A stretch of 64,000 bases of DNA from Streptomyces sp. NBC_01264 (GTDB lineage: Bacteria; Actinomycetota; Actinomycetes; Streptomycetales; Streptomycetaceae). The stretch covers positions 1,550,001 to 1,614,000 of the forward strand of contig NZ_JAPEOX010000001.1 of the NCBI RefSeq assembly GCF_026340675.1. The letters run 5' to 3'. Position 1 is the stretch's first letter. Each line of letters starts with the position of its first letter. The position numbers and the translations under genes are program-made. Under the pieces are notes generated by a model. It did not search any database and was not told the origin of the DNA. It saw only the letters and a list, made by a program, of their open reading frames with translations. Below, one piece after another: positions 52,362 through 63,474 of the stretch.

Positions 52362-55331
52362 GTGCTCCCAGCGATCTCCGGTCTCATCCCCTGCTCCGCC
52401 GTCTTCCTCCCCGCCGAGCCGGCCCGCGACGGCCGGATCGCCTTCTGGCAGCTCGACCCGGACGGGCCCGACCCGGACAGGCCTGACCTGGACGGGCCGC
52501 CCGCCCCGGACGAGGGCCTCCACCTCGGCGGCCGGGGCACCCCCCAGCGGCTCACCATCGTCACGCCCGACCTGCGGCACACCACCGTGACGGCCCTCGT
52601 CCTGCCCCTCGCCGAGGCCCTGCCCCTGCTCACCCGGGTCCGGTCCGCCGCGTCGGCCGGGGCCGCGCCGTTCTGGGGCGCCGCCGCACTGCTGGCCCTG
52701 CGCTTCGCGGCCCGCGGACTGCTGCTGCCCGGCCTGAGCCCCGCCGGGTACGACGCCTGGCGGCTCGGGCCGCTGGACGCCGCCGACCTGGAGGAGGTCC
52801 GGGAGCTGGCGGCGGCCATGCCGCCCGACGCGCACTGCGTACCCGTGGACCCCGGCGCCACCGGCGCCACCGGCGACGTCAGCGCCGGGGGAGGCACCCG
52901 GGCAGGCACCGGGCAGCCCGACACCGCCGCCCCGCCGCGGCTGCCCGCCGCGGAGCCGCTGCTGCGCGCCTTCCTCGACGCCGTCGCCGACACCCTGCCC
53001 CGCTCCCCGGCCGCACCCGCCGCCGCCGGCGGTCCCGCCTACGCCGCCCGCCCGGCCCGGCTCCACCCCGAACTGCGCGACTGGGCCGCGGAGGTCGCCG
53101 CCGGGCACGACGCCGGGGTGCGCGTCTCGCTCCGCATCGAGGTGGACCCCGAAGCCCGGCCCCCCGCCTTCCGTGCCGTCCTGCAGATGCACGGCCTCGC
53201 CGACGCCACCCTCGTCGCGGACGCCGCCGACGTCTGGGCCGGCTCCGGACCCGCCGCGGCCGCCTTCCCGCCCCGCGCCCGTCTGGACGCGCTCCGGGCC
53301 CTGCGCCGCGCCGCCCGCCTGTGGCAGCCGCTCGCGCCGCTGCTCGGCGCCGCCGTCCCCGACGCGGTCGACCTGGCCGACGAGGAGGTCGTGGAGCTGC
53401 TCGGGGAGGCCTCCGCAGCCCTGGCGGCCGACGGGGTGCAGGTGCACTGGCCGCGCGGGCTCGCCCGTACGCTCACCGCGCGGGCCGTCGTGGGCAGGCC
53501 CGCCGCCGGCTCGGACCTGCCGGGCCTGGCCGGCCCGCTGTCCGCCACCTCGGCGCACCCCGTCGGCTGGCGCTACGGCCTGGGCGAGCAGGGCGATCTG
53601 ACCCTCGACGAGCTGGACCGGCTCGCCGAGTCGAAGCGGCCCCTGGTCCGGCTGCGCGACCAGTGGGTCCTGATCGATCCCGCCGCGGCCCGCCGCACCC
53701 GCGCCCTCGCCGGCCGGCTCCGCGAGGTGACGGCCGCCGACGCGCTGGCGGCCGTACTGACCGGCTCGGCGGAGCTCGACGGCACGCGGTACGACGTAGA
53801 GGCCACCGGTCCGCTGGAACGGCTCCGCACCCTCCTCACCGCCGATCCCGGGCACCCCGCCGCGGAGCATTCCGACGTACAGGCCCCGGCCGCCCTTCGC
53901 GCCGCGCTGCGCGACTACCAGCTCCGCGGCCTGCGCTGGCTCGCCCGGCTCACCGGGCTCGGTTTCGGCGCCTGCCTCGCGGACGACATGGGCCTCGGCA
54001 AGACCGTCACGCTGATCGCCCTGCACCTGCACCGCCAGGAGCAGGTGCACGAGGGTCCGACTCTGGTGGTCTGCCCGGCCTCCCTGCTGGGCAACTGGCA
54101 GCGGGAGATCGAGAAGTTCGCCCCCGGCACCCCCGTGCGCCGCTTCCACGGCCCCGGCCGCGAACTCGAAGGGGCGGCCGGTGCACCCGCCGGTGGATTC
54201 GTCCTCACCACCTACGGCACCATGCGCCTGGACGCGCCCCGACTCGCCGCCGTGCGCTGGGGCATGGTGGTCGCGGACGAGGCCCAGCACGTCAAGAACC
54301 CGCGCTCCTCGACCGCCAAGGCCCTGCGCACCATCCCGTCGGCCGCCCGCGTGGCCCTCACGGGCACCCCGGTCGAGAACAACCTGTCCGAACTGTGGGC
54401 CGTCCTCGACTGGACCACGCCCGGCCTCCTCGGCCGCCTCGGCACCTTCCGCACGCGCTACGCCGAGCCGGTCGAAAGCGGTCGCGACCCGCGGGCGGCG
54501 GCCCGACTCGGGGCGCTCGTAAGGCCGTTCCTGCTCCGCCGCAAGAAGTCCGACCCGGGGATCGCGCCCGAACTGCCGCCCAAGACCGAGACCGACCACG
54601 CCGTGTCCCTGACCCGCGAACAGGCCGGGCTGTACGAGGCGGTCGTGCGCGAGACCCTCGCCGCGATCGCCGCAGCGGACGGGATGGAGCGCCGCGGGCT
54701 CGTCGTCAAACTGCTGACCTCGCTCAAGCAGATCTGCAACCACCCCGCGCAGTACACGAAGGAGCCGCACGGCCCGAAGGAGTCCGCCGCGGCGGGCTCC
54801 GGCAAGCTGGAGCTCCTCGACGAGCTGCTCGACACGATCCTGGCCGAGGGCGGCTCGGTGCTGGTCTTCACGCAGTACGTGACGATGGCCCGGCTCATCG
54901 AGCGCCATCTGACCGCGCGCGGCATCTCCCACCAACTGCTGCACGGGGGCACGCCCGTTCCACGCCGCGAGGAGCTCGTGGACCGCTTCCAGGCGGGCGA
55001 GGTGCCCGTCTTCCTGCTCTCCCTCAAGGCGGCCGGCACCGGCCTCAACCTCACCCGCGCCGGGCACGTCATCCACTACGACCGCTGGTGGAACCCGGCC
55101 GTCGAGGAACAGGCCACCGACCGCGCCTACCGCATCGGCCAGACCCAGCCCGTCCAGGTCCACCGGATCATCGCCGAAGGCACCGTCGAGGACCGTATCG
55201 CCGAACTCCTGGAACGCAAACGGGCCTTGGCCGATGCCGTGCTCGCGGGCGGCGAGGCCGCGCTGACCGAACTGAGCGACGCGGAGCTGGCCGAACTCGT
55301 CGCCCTCCGCCCGACCGCCTCCGGGAAGTGA
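52362..55331 (+). CDS. SNF2-family DEAD/DEAH-box helicase
   Basis: 989 residues from GTG 52362. GAGG lies 5 bases upstream, and VLPAISGLIPCSAVFLPA matches homologues' N-termini. Helicase motifs are I ADDMGLGKTVT, II ADEAQHVKN (a DEAQ box), III ALTGTPVENN, V LSLKAAGTGLNLT and VI DRAYRIGQTQ, the usual SNF2 order. Bacterial SNF2 proteins remodel nucleoprotein or DNA. The N-terminal 550 residues are a bacteria-specific extension. The next gene encodes a SWIM-domain protein, a pairing widespread in actinomycetes. Confidence 0.92.
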   Translation: MLPAISGLIPCSAVFLPAEPARDGRIAFWQLDPDGPDPDRPDLDGPPAPDEGLHLGGRGTPQRLTIVTPDLRHTTVTALVLPLAEALPLLTRVRSAASAGAAPFWGAAALLALRFAARGLLLPGLSPAGYDAWRLGPLDAADLEEVRELAAAMPPDAHCVPVDPGATGATGDVSAGGGTRAGTGQPDTAAPPRLPAAEPLLRAFLDAVADTLPRSPAAPAAAGGPAYAARPARLHPELRDWAAEVAAGHDAGVRVSLRIEVDPEARPPAFRAVLQMHGLADATLVADAADVWAGSGPAAAAFPPRARLDALRALRRAARLWQPLAPLLGAAVPDAVDLADEEVVELLGEASAALAADGVQVHWPRGLARTLTARAVVGRPAAGSDLPGLAGPLSATSAHPVGWRYGLGEQGDLTLDELDRLAESKRPLVRLRDQWVLIDPAAARRTRALAGRLREVTAADALAAVLTGSAELDGTRYDVEATGPLERLRTLLTADPGHPAAEHSDVQAPAALRAALRDYQLRGLRWLARLTGLGFGACLADDMGLGKTVTLIALHLHRQEQVHEGPTLVVCPASLLGNWQREIEKFAPGTPVRRFHGPGRELEGAAGAPAGGFVLTTYGTMRLDAPRLAAVRWGMVVADEAQHVKNPRSSTAKALRTIPSAARVALTGTPVENNLSELWAVLDWTTPGLLGRLGTFRTRYAEPVESGRDPRAAARLGALVRPFLLRRKKSDPGIAPELPPKTETDHAVSLTREQAGLYEAVVRETLAAIAAADGMERRGLVVKLLTSLKQICNHPAQYTKEPHGPKESAAAGSGKLELLDELLDTILAEGGSVLVFTQYVTMARLIERHLTARGISHQLLHGGTPVPRREELVDRFQAGEVPVFLLSLKAAGTGLNLTRAGHVIHYDRWWNPAVEEQATDRAYRIGQTQPVQVHRIIAEGTVEDRIAELLERKRALADAVLAGGEAALTELSDAELAELVALRPTASGK

Positions 55332-55336
55332 CACGG

Positions 55337-56638
55337 ATGAACGCGCAGGACCCGTACGAGAAGACCTTCCCGGCCCTGGCGCCCGCCCCGGGCCGCGGCT
55401 TCGCCCACACCTGGTGGGGCCATGCCTGGCTGCGCGCCCTGGAGGACAGCGCGCTCGACGGACAGCAGGTCAAGCAGGGCCGCCGGTACGCACGTTCCGG
55501 CGCGGTCGGGGCCGTTTCCGTACGCCCGGGCGGGCTGACGGCCGTGGTGCGCGACCCGGACGGGACGGCGCACCGGACCGACGTGCTGGTCCAGGAGTTC
55601 ACGGAGGCGGAATGGGACCGGCTGCTCGGCATGGCCGCCGCCGAGTCCGGCCACATCGCGGCGCTGCTCGACCGGGAGGTCCCGCCGGAGCTCGCGGAGG
55701 ACGCGGCGGCCGCCGGGGTGGACCTGCTGCCCGGGATAGGCGACCTCGATCCGCGCTGCGACTGCGAGGAGTGGGACCACTGCCCGCACACGGCGGCGCT
55801 CTGCTACCAGGTGGCGCGGCTGCTGGACGAGGACCCCTTCGTGCTGTTGCTGCTCCGCGGGCGGGCGGAGGCCGGTCTGGTGGCCGAGCTGGAGGAGCGC
55901 AGCACGGCGGAGGCGGAAGCGGGATCTGCGGACTTCGCACCCGACGTCGGCGTGCTCGCCTCCGAGGTGTACGCCGAGGCCCCGGCCCTGCCCCCGCTGC
56001 CTCCGCCCGCGGCGCTGCCGGACGGGCCGGGCCAGCCTCCGACGCTGGACACGGAGTCGGGGACGGAGCCGCCGGGCCTGGACGTGGACGGGGTGGAGTT
56101 CCTGGCGCAGGCGGCCGCGGCGCAGGCGTACCGGCTGCTCGCGGAGGCGCTTGCTCCGGCCCACGCGGACCACGCCCCGCAGCCCGGGCCCCCCTTCGCG
56201 TACGACGCCGTACGGCTCACGGCCCAGGCCCACGACCTTCGGGTCCGCTCCCGCCTGTCGGAGGCTTCCGACAGGGACCGGGCGGCCATGGACCGGGCCG
56301 TACTCGCCTGGGGCTTCGGCGGGGCACAGGCCGTCGCGGTACTGGAGGAGGACTGGACCCCGGACCGGGCGTCGCTCGCCCGGGCCAGGGCCGCGCTGGC
56401 GGCCGCCCGGGCCGACGGGGCGGAGGCGGACACGGACGACGCCGACGCCGACGCGCCGGCCCCGACGCTGCGCCGGGTCCGGTCCCGCTGGACCGAACCG
56501 GGCGGCGACCGCCAGCTCCGCCTGGGCCGCGACGGCCGCTGGTGGCCGTACCGGCGCGCGGCGGACCACTGGCTCCCGGCGGGCCCGCCGTCCACGGACC
56601 CCGCGGCTGCGCTGGCCGCGCTGGACCCGGAGGAGTAG
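55337..56638 (+). CDS. SWIM zinc-finger protein
   Basis: 433 residues. The SWIM motif CxC...CxH appears as CDCEEWDHCPHTAALCYQV near residue 142. It may bind DNA or protein as the partner of the SNF2 helicase 5 bases upstream. The middle is Pro/Ala-rich and the C-terminus is WWPYRRAADHWLPAG-like. The biological role of the pair is not established. Confidence 0.88.
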   Translation: MNAQDPYEKTFPALAPAPGRGFAHTWWGHAWLRALEDSALDGQQVKQGRRYARSGAVGAVSVRPGGLTAVVRDPDGTAHRTDVLVQEFTEAEWDRLLGMAAAESGHIAALLDREVPPELAEDAAAAGVDLLPGIGDLDPRCDCEEWDHCPHTAALCYQVARLLDEDPFVLLLLRGRAEAGLVAELEERSTAEAEAGSADFAPDVGVLASEVYAEAPALPPLPPPAALPDGPGQPPTLDTESGTEPPGLDVDGVEFLAQAAAAQAYRLLAEALAPAHADHAPQPGPPFAYDAVRLTAQAHDLRVRSRLSEASDRDRAAMDRAVLAWGFGGAQAVAVLEEDWTPDRASLARARAALAAARADGAEADTDDADADAPAPTLRRVRSRWTEPGGDRQLRLGRDGRWWPYRRAADHWLPAGPPSTDPAAALAALDPEE

Positions 56639-56771
56639 GCCCGGGACGGCGCGCGCACCGATCGGGACCGGCCGAGCTTCGTCACGCACTGGCCGACGTA
56701 CCGCTTGCCGGGGCGGCGGGCCGGTACGACGATGGGGCGCTCCGGGTACCACGGCACCGCGAGAGGGCGAC

Positions 56772-58340
56772 ATGGACGATCCTTCTGTGGCTCTGCCGGG
56801 CGGGGCCGACCCCGCCGAGCGGACGCGGGAACTACGGGCGGCCCACGCCGCGTTCACCCGGGACGGGCGGGTCGAGGCCCCGGTGCGGGCGGTCATCGCG
56901 AGGTCCTGGCGCCGCTGCGCCCGGGCCCGGGTCAGCCCGGAGTGCGCGCCCCGGATGGAGCTGGCCGGGGCGGAACTGCGGTCGTACCGGGAGCAGCATC
57001 CGCTGGCCCGGGTGCTGCCGCTGTTCCGGGACCTCGTGGGCGCCTTCGCCTCGGACGGGGCCCATCTGCTGGCGGTGTGCGATGCGCGGGGCAGCCTGCT
57101 CTGGGTGGAGGGCGAACCCGCCACGATGCGGCGCGCGGAGGGCCTCGGCTTCGTGCCGGGTGCCCGCTGGGCGGAGACGGCGATGGGCACCAACGCCCCC
57201 GGCACGGCGGTGGCGGTCGGGGAGCCGGTCCAGGTCTTCGGCGCCGAGCACTTCAGCCGTCGGGTGCACCCGTGGACCTGCGCGGCGGCTCCGGTCCGCG
57301 ATCCGCACACCGGAAGGCTGCTCGGGGCCGTCGACGTCACCGGGGGCGACTGGCTGGCCCACCCGCACTCCCTCGCCTTCGTGGCGGCGGTGGCGTGCGC
57401 GGCGGAGGCCCGGCTCGCCCTGCTGGATCCGGGGCCCGGGGCAACCGGGGTTCCCGGGGACCGCCTCACCGCACTCGGCCGCGAGGAGGCGCTGCTGACC
57501 AACGGTGGCCGCGAGCTCCGGCTCGGGCGGCGGCACAGCGAGATCATGGCGCTGCTCGCGCACCACCCAGAGGGGCTGTCGGGGGAGGAACTGTCGATCG
57601 CCCTGTACGAGGACGAGTCGGTGTCGCCGGTCACCCTGCGCGCCGAAATGTCGCGGCTGCGCGGCCTGTTGGGTCCCCGGGCCCCGCTCTCCCGTCCCTA
57701 CCGCACGGCCGTGCCGCTGGAGGCCGACTTCACCGCCGTCACCCGCCACCTGGCCTCCGGAGCCGTCTCGGCGGCCCTGGCCCGCTACCCGGGCCCGCTG
57801 CTGCCCGCCTCCACGGCGCCCGGCATCGTCCGGCTCCGGCGCCGCATCGAGGAGCAGGCGCGGGCCGCGGTGATCGCGCGGGCCGACCCGGGGCTGCTCA
57901 CCGACTGGGTGTGCAGCCCGTGGGGCGCGGAGGACGCCGAAGTCTGGCGGGCCCTGGCGGCCGTACTCCCTGCCGCCGGCCGGACGGCCGCGCTGGCCCG
58001 CGTACGGGCCATCGACGCGGAACTCGGAGCGGAGGGCCTGCAGACGGACCTCGGAACGGACCCGGACCCGGGCGCGGGCCTCAGAACGGACCCGGGCGCG
58101 GGCCCCGGCACGGGCCTGGGCGCAGGCCTCGGAACGGGCCTGGGCGCGGAACTCGGCAAGGCCCTCGGAACGGGACCGGGCGCAAAACACGGCTCGCCGG
58201 CCGCACACTTGCCGGTCGCCGGGCCGCCCGCGCGCCGTCGGCCGGCGCCGGAGGGGACCCCGACCGCCACCGCGCCACCGCCCGCGGCGGTCCGTTCACC
58301 GCGCGGCCGCGCAACGTACCGGCAACCTGCCCGCCCCTAG
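56772..58340 (+). CDS. GAF-domain transcriptional regulator
   Basis: 522 residues. The GAF sensory domain (about residues 75-230) contains [16 protein letters not shown] and [22 protein letters not shown] following winged-helix-like segment is [49 protein letters not shown]. There is no AAA+ domain, unlike AcoR. The C-terminal tail is a Gly/Leu/Thr repeat (about 58049-58190) and is probably disordered. It is followed 55 bases later by an aldehyde dehydrogenase gene, a known regulator/enzyme pairing, so it is the likely activator of that gene. Confidence 0.85.
   Translation: MDDPSVALPGGADPAERTRELRAAHAAFTRDGRVEAPVRAVIARSWRRCARARVSPECAPRMELAGAELRSYREQHPLARVLPLFRDLVGAFASDGAHLLAVCDARGSLLWVEGEPATMRRAEGLGFVPGARWAETAMGTNAPGTAVAVGEPVQVFGAEHFSRRVHPWTCAAAPVRDPHTGRLLGAVDVTGGDWLAHPHSLAFVAAVACAAEARLALLDPGPGATGVPGDRLTALGREEALLTNGGRELRLGRRHSEIMALLAHHPEGLSGEELSIALYEDESVSPVTLRAEMSRLRGLLGPRAPLSRPYRTAVPLEADFTAVTRHLASGAVSAALARYPGPLLPASTAPGIVRLRRRIEEQARAAVIARADPGLLTDWVCSPWGAEDAEVWRALAAVLPAAGRTAALARVRAIDAELGAEGLQTDLGTDPDPGAGLRTDPGAGPGTGLGAGLGTGLGAELGKALGTGPGAKHGSPAAHLPVAGPPARRRPAPEGTPTATAPPPAAVRSPRGRATYRQPARP
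58049..58190 (+). repeat. Imperfect tandem repeats in the GAF regulator tail
   Basis: Repeated CTCGGAACGG / GGCCTGGGCGCG units encode alternating LGT and GLGAG-type residues near the C-terminus of the regulator. Frame is kept throughout. They lie outside the recognised domains. Confidence 0.75.
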
Positions 58341-58395
58341 CCTCACGTCGAGCACCGGCCGATGGCGGCCGGCGCCCGGCAAGGGGAGGTCCTCC

Positions 58396-59919
<1,524 letters not shown>

Positions 59920-60996
59920 GAGTTGAGCACAGCGCCTGACCTGCACAAACGACCGGTCAGGCACCGCGCCCTGCTCTCCTGATGGCTACCGAAGCCGCTT
60001 GATTCCTGGGTTCATTTGCCTCCGGAATCCCACTTCCCAGAGAAGGTCCGGGCCAGTCACGGACCAGCGCGATCACCGGTCCACCACGCATACCAGCAGA
60101 CAGTGGCCGCCTTGGAGCCCGTAGCCACCGTCCACCCCGTCTGCGCAGTGAACGACCCGCCCCAGACGTCGAGCAGCAAGCGGCTCTGGTGGACGTGTCT
60201 CTCGGTCTGCACCGGGCTGCCATCACCGTCGGCGTGGGCGACAACTGCCACGTCACCGAATCATCTTCATAATCGTCATCAATGACGGCCCACTCTCCGA
60301 TTTCACGGAGCATGGGCCGCGGCCGGAAGGCAGGCCACGACTGCCCCGTGCGGCTTTGTTCGGCCTGCGGGCCGCCGTGCTAGAGCCGAGCGGGATGCCC
60401 GAGATCCGGTCGGCCGCCGTGAGGCGGAGCGTCACGGCGGCCGACGGGGCTCTCGCACTCAAACGCTCCGGACACGGCCAGGCCGCCACCGGCGGGGGTG
60501 ACTCTGTCCCGGGATGGCTTGTCGAGGCGGTTGCCGACCAGGGCGACCTGATCCTCGACCAAGGTGGCACCCAGCAGCCCACGCACCGTCGTGGTCAAGG
60601 TGATCTCGTTGCCCCAAGAGCCGCCCAGGCCCGGTAGCCCGGTGCTGAGGGTGCCGCTGACGGGTGCACCCTCACCTTGCCCAGACAGGTGATGACGGCC
60701 AGGCCTGTCGCGCTGTGGCCGATTTCGTCGCTGGCGTGAACCGCGACCGTGTTGGCGACACCCCCGAGCACGAGTAACTCCCCGACCAGGCGACCGTGCC
60801 TCCAGAGCTGTGCGCGGAGACGACCTTCGCGTCACGGTCCAGGCCAGGACCGCGCTCTCCGGCAATCTGGCCACCTACGCCGGGACTGTGCTCCCGCACC
60901 GGCCGTCGCAGACTGAGTCCTGCGAAGGCAGGTACAGCGCTCCACGTGACGCGTCGCCAGCCCCGTACAGGACCCGGCCAACGTCGCGCCTGCCGA
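59920..60996. other. Apparently decayed region without a supported gene
   Basis: About 1.08 kb. A hairpin (GCCTGACC at 59934-59941 with GGTCAGGC at 59955-59962) follows the aldehyde dehydrogenase and could terminate it. Beyond that, reading frames are short, codon bias is weak, and base composition differs from neighbours. On the minus strand two frames near 60600-60800 give plausible peptide stretches only if joined across a frameshift, suggesting an eroded gene. No intact CDS can be supported. Confidence 0.5.
59934..59962 (+). terminator. Hairpin after the aldehyde dehydrogenase gene
   Basis: Perfect 8-base arms with a 13-base loop begin 15 bases past the stop codon. Confidence 0.6.
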
Positions 60997-61599
60997 TCAG
61001 CAGGCGCGACGCCCCTTGTGGGAGGCAATGAACAATCGGACCTCGACCGGTAGGTGCGGCCAGTCGGTCGAGGTCCGGGCATCCTGGATCGGCCCTGCCT
61101 GCAGGATGTTCAGGACCTCGCGCAGGTTGCCGGTAGGGGTCATGATCACCGTAAGGTCCATTCGGGGGCTGGTACCCCCGCCGTTCAGGCGTACGTGGGC
61201 CTGGTGGACTCCGGGGACGGCCAGAGCTTGTTCCCGGACGGCCCTAGCCAGCGCCGAGCCACGTACGGTGATGGACCCTCGTTGTGCAGGTCCGCCCACG
61301 GGAGCATTGCGGGGCATGAAGCCGGGAAGTTGCCGCAGCAGCCAGACGAGCCCGAACAGCACGACCAGGGCCAGTACGGCCAGGGTCACCGGCAAGGACC
61401 CCGGCCATGCGGCAACGCCATCGCGTGCAGCGGAGCGCAGGGCCTCGCCCGGGCTGGTGGGTATCCACTGGGGTGGCCGAGGCAGGTCCCAACGGCGGTA
61501 CAGATCGAGGCCGGCGGCCAGAGCCAAGCATCCGGCGCCGAGCAGGGTCGCCCCGATCGAAGCCAAAAGGGCACGGTTGACGACGGGTTGCACTCGCAT
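60997..61599 (-). CDS. amaP: Alkaline-shock membrane anchor protein (AmaP-like)
   Basis: 200 residues with two membrane segments (about residues 12-32 and 68-90, the second LPVTLAVLALVVLFGLVWLL) and a C-terminal alpha/beta domain carrying ARAVREQALAVPGVHQAHVRL. It matches AmaP, which anchors Asp23-type proteins to the membrane. It is last in a four-gene leftward operon with Asp23 and DUF6286 proteins. Confidence 0.85.
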   Translation of the reverse strand: MRVQPVVNRALLASIGATLLGAGCLALAAGLDLYRRWDLPRPPQWIPTSPGEALRSAARDGVAAWPGSLPVTLAVLALVVLFGLVWLLRQLPGFMPRNAPVGGPAQRGSITVRGSALARAVREQALAVPGVHQAHVRLNGGGTSPRMDLTVIMTPTGNLREVLNILQAGPIQDARTSTDWPHLPVEVRLFIASHKGRRAC

Positions 61600-61654
61600 G
61601 ACAGATCCCCGGGACGAAGTTTGGCCATGTGGCAGTGGGTGCGGGCTCCGGGCG

Positions 61655-62671
61655 CTAGGACGTGCGCCGTCGGGTGCGGAGCGTCAGGGCCGGGGAGTGG
61701 GTCAGGCAGAGCCCGTCCAGCGCAAGATTCAAAGCCTGGCTCAGATCCGTGTCGATCTGCTGCGGATCGCCGAAGCTGCTGACAGCTCGCACGGTGATCC
61801 GGCGTCGTAGGCGTACTCGCGCGGCGGTGACGCCCGGCACGCTCAGCGCCGCATCGCGCATCGCGTCGGCTGCGCTGGCACGGTCCAGGCTCGCCCTCAG
61901 CAGCTGTTCCTGGTCCTGGTCCTTCCGACGCAGGGGCAGCAGACGGCGACGCCCAGCGGTCAGTGCCAGGACGACGAGCCACAGGCCCAGCGTGGCGCAG
62001 AGTCCCGCTGCAAGCACCGGCCAGGCGCTGCCCAGCGGATGATCGGTCAGCTGGCGGACCACCAGGCTCTGGTCCCAGCGGGGCAGATGCTCATGCCCGA
62101 CGGCCACGACGTCGTAGCTGACAAGTCCGGACCCGGCCATCACCAGCACGGCTGTCAGTGCGGCGGGGATCCGGCGTGCCGACCACCAGCGGTACGGCAC
62201 GCGCGCCGCGTGGTTCACGGCCGCGCCGTCAGCCCCGGCGAGCGCCGGACTACGGAACGCAGGATGGGCTGGTGGCTTGGCGAGGTCCACCGCCGGGCCC
62301 CGGGCCGTGCCGGCGGGGTCGATGATGAAGTGCTGGATTTCGACCCGCACCTCGGGGACATGAAGACCCGTCATTTCGGCCAGGCGCACGGCGACGTGGT
62401 CCTGCAGCCGGGTGCAGACCCCTGAGAGATCAGCCGGGTAGGGCAGATGGATCTGCAGCGCTACCCGCACCGCACCCCCGGCGGTGGCGATCCGCGCGTG
62501 CGGTGCCCTGCTGCGCCGTCCGGGGCTGGCGTGCGCATCGAGCGCGTCGTCCGCCAGGCGGGCGGCGAGGCGTGCCACGACCCGGCCCTCAATATGGGTG
62601 GTCCCGCGCCCCGGAGCCGCCACGGCCTGCTGTCCGTGGGGCTCGGGCGGCACCAAGGCGGTTCTCATCAT
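61655..62671 (-). CDS. DUF6286/Asp23-related membrane protein
   Basis: 338 residues. The N-terminal 150 residues resemble an Asp23/Gls24 alpha/beta domain (RIATAGGAVRVALQIHLPYPADL and MTGLHVPEVRVEIQHFI). Two membrane segments follow at about residues 170-190 and 220-240. A C-terminal DUF6286-type domain has AMRDAALSVPGVTAARVRLRRR. It starts at ATG 62671, overlapping the upstream small gene's stop (ATGA). A structural role at the cell envelope is inferred. Confidence 0.8.
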   Translation of the reverse strand: MMRTALVPPEPHGQQAVAAPGRGTTHIEGRVVARLAARLADDALDAHASPGRRSRAPHARIATAGGAVRVALQIHLPYPADLSGVCTRLQDHVAVRLAEMTGLHVPEVRVEIQHFIIDPAGTARGPAVDLAKPPAHPAFRSPALAGADGAAVNHAARVPYRWWSARRIPAALTAVLVMAGSGLVSYDVVAVGHEHLPRWDQSLVVRQLTDHPLGSAWPVLAAGLCATLGLWLVVLALTAGRRRLLPLRRKDQDQEQLLRASLDRASAADAMRDAALSVPGVTAARVRLRRRITVRAVSSFGDPQQIDTDLSQALNLALDGLCLTHSPALTLRTRRRTS

Positions 62672-62922
62672 CGACCTCGCCGTGCCCCCAGAAGGGCGCC
62701 CAGGTCCAGGCGCCCCTCCAGAACAAGCCCCGTCACCAATCCCGCCGCTCCCATGACGGCCACCAGCAGGAAGGCGAAGAATCCGCCGAAGTAGCCGGCG
62801 AACGCCAGGGCCATCCCGGCCAGCAGGCCGATGGCGGCGCTGTGTTCGCCGGGGTACCGCCCCGGCTCAGTGCCCGACGCGTGCTCGCGCCAGGTCGTGC
62901 GCTCCACCGGGGGAGGCGTCAC
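62668..62922 (-). CDS. Small two-helix membrane protein (DUF2273-like)
   Basis: 84 residues with two membrane segments (IGLLAGMALAFAGYFGGFFAFLLVAVM and the following stretch) and a basic C-terminal ARRGR tail. The GTG at 62922 overlaps the Asp23 stop (GTGA), and its stop overlaps the DUF6286 start, so translation is coupled in sequence. It occupies the position of DUF2273-like proteins in Asp23 operons. Confidence 0.75.
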   Translation of the reverse strand: MTPPPVERTTWREHASGTEPGRYPGEHSAAIGLLAGMALAFAGYFGGFFAFLLVAVMGAAGLVTGLVLEGRLDLGALLGARRGR

Positions 62923-63404
62923 TGCACCCGGCTCTCGAGGGGTGCGGCCTCGTCCTCGTCCTGGGGCAGGTGGACGTCGACGACGGAGATGTTGACCTCC
63001 ACGACCTCCAGGCCGGTCGTCCGCTCCACCTCGGAGATGACGTGTGCGCGAGTGCCTGCGGTGATGTCGAGGATCGCGACGCCGTACTCGACCACCACGT
63101 CCAGGTCCACGGCCGCTTGGCGCTCGCCGACCTCGACCTTGACTCCGCGGGAGAGGTTCGAGCCTCCGCCGGGGACGTGGTCGCGCATCGCGCCGATGGC
63201 ACGGCTCATCCCGGCGCCCAGGCTGTGGATGCCAGGGACTTCGCGGGCAGCCATACCGGCGATCTGCGCCACCACGCTGTCCGCGATCGTCGTCCGGCCC
63301 CGAGACTCCGGTGCGGGCAGGTCGGCAGTGCTCCGTTGGCGCAGGTCCTTGCCATTGGTGCTCGGCACGCTCTCGATGGGGCCCCGGGTCATGGTGTCGG
63401 TCAT
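62919..63404 (-). CDS. asp23: Asp23/Gls24 envelope stress response protein
   Basis: 161 residues. The Asp23 core includes TTIADSVVAQIAGMAAREVPGIHSL, VKVEVGERQAAVDLDVVVEYGVAILDIT and VEVNISVVDVHLPQ. Such proteins form membrane-attached fibres or clusters and are induced by alkaline or cell-wall stress. AAGGAGAC precedes the ATG at 63404. It is first in the operon; a perfect hairpin lies just upstream in the 5' region. Confidence 0.92.
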   Translation of the reverse strand: MTDTMTRGPIESVPSTNGKDLRQRSTADLPAPESRGRTTIADSVVAQIAGMAAREVPGIHSLGAGMSRAIGAMRDHVPGGGSNLSRGVKVEVGERQAAVDLDVVVEYGVAILDITAGTRAHVISEVERTTGLEVVEVNISVVDVHLPQDEDEAAPLESRVQ

Positions 63405-63430
63405 GTTGTCTCCTTGAGGCAGGCGCCTCG

Positions 63431-63449
63431 GGTGCTTCGGAGAAGCACC
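63431..63449 (-). promoter_or_regulatory. 5' leader hairpin of the Asp23 operon
   Basis: A perfect 8-base stem with a 3-base loop (GGTGCTTC/GAAGCACC) lies 27 bases before the Asp23 ATG on the minus strand. It could shape mRNA stability or termination of upstream transcription. Confidence 0.5.
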
Positions 63450-63474
63450 GCATCTTCCTGCTTGCACCGACAGT

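Noticed and set aside
52317..55334. 1,005-codon open frame on the minus strand opposite the SNF2 gene
   Set aside because: It is an antisense shadow of the SNF2 helicase, which carries the complete helicase motif series.
60057..60251. 64-codon minus-strand frame in the decayed region
   Set aside because: It is short, has no ribosome site or recognisable family, and weak codon bias; not enough to call a gene.
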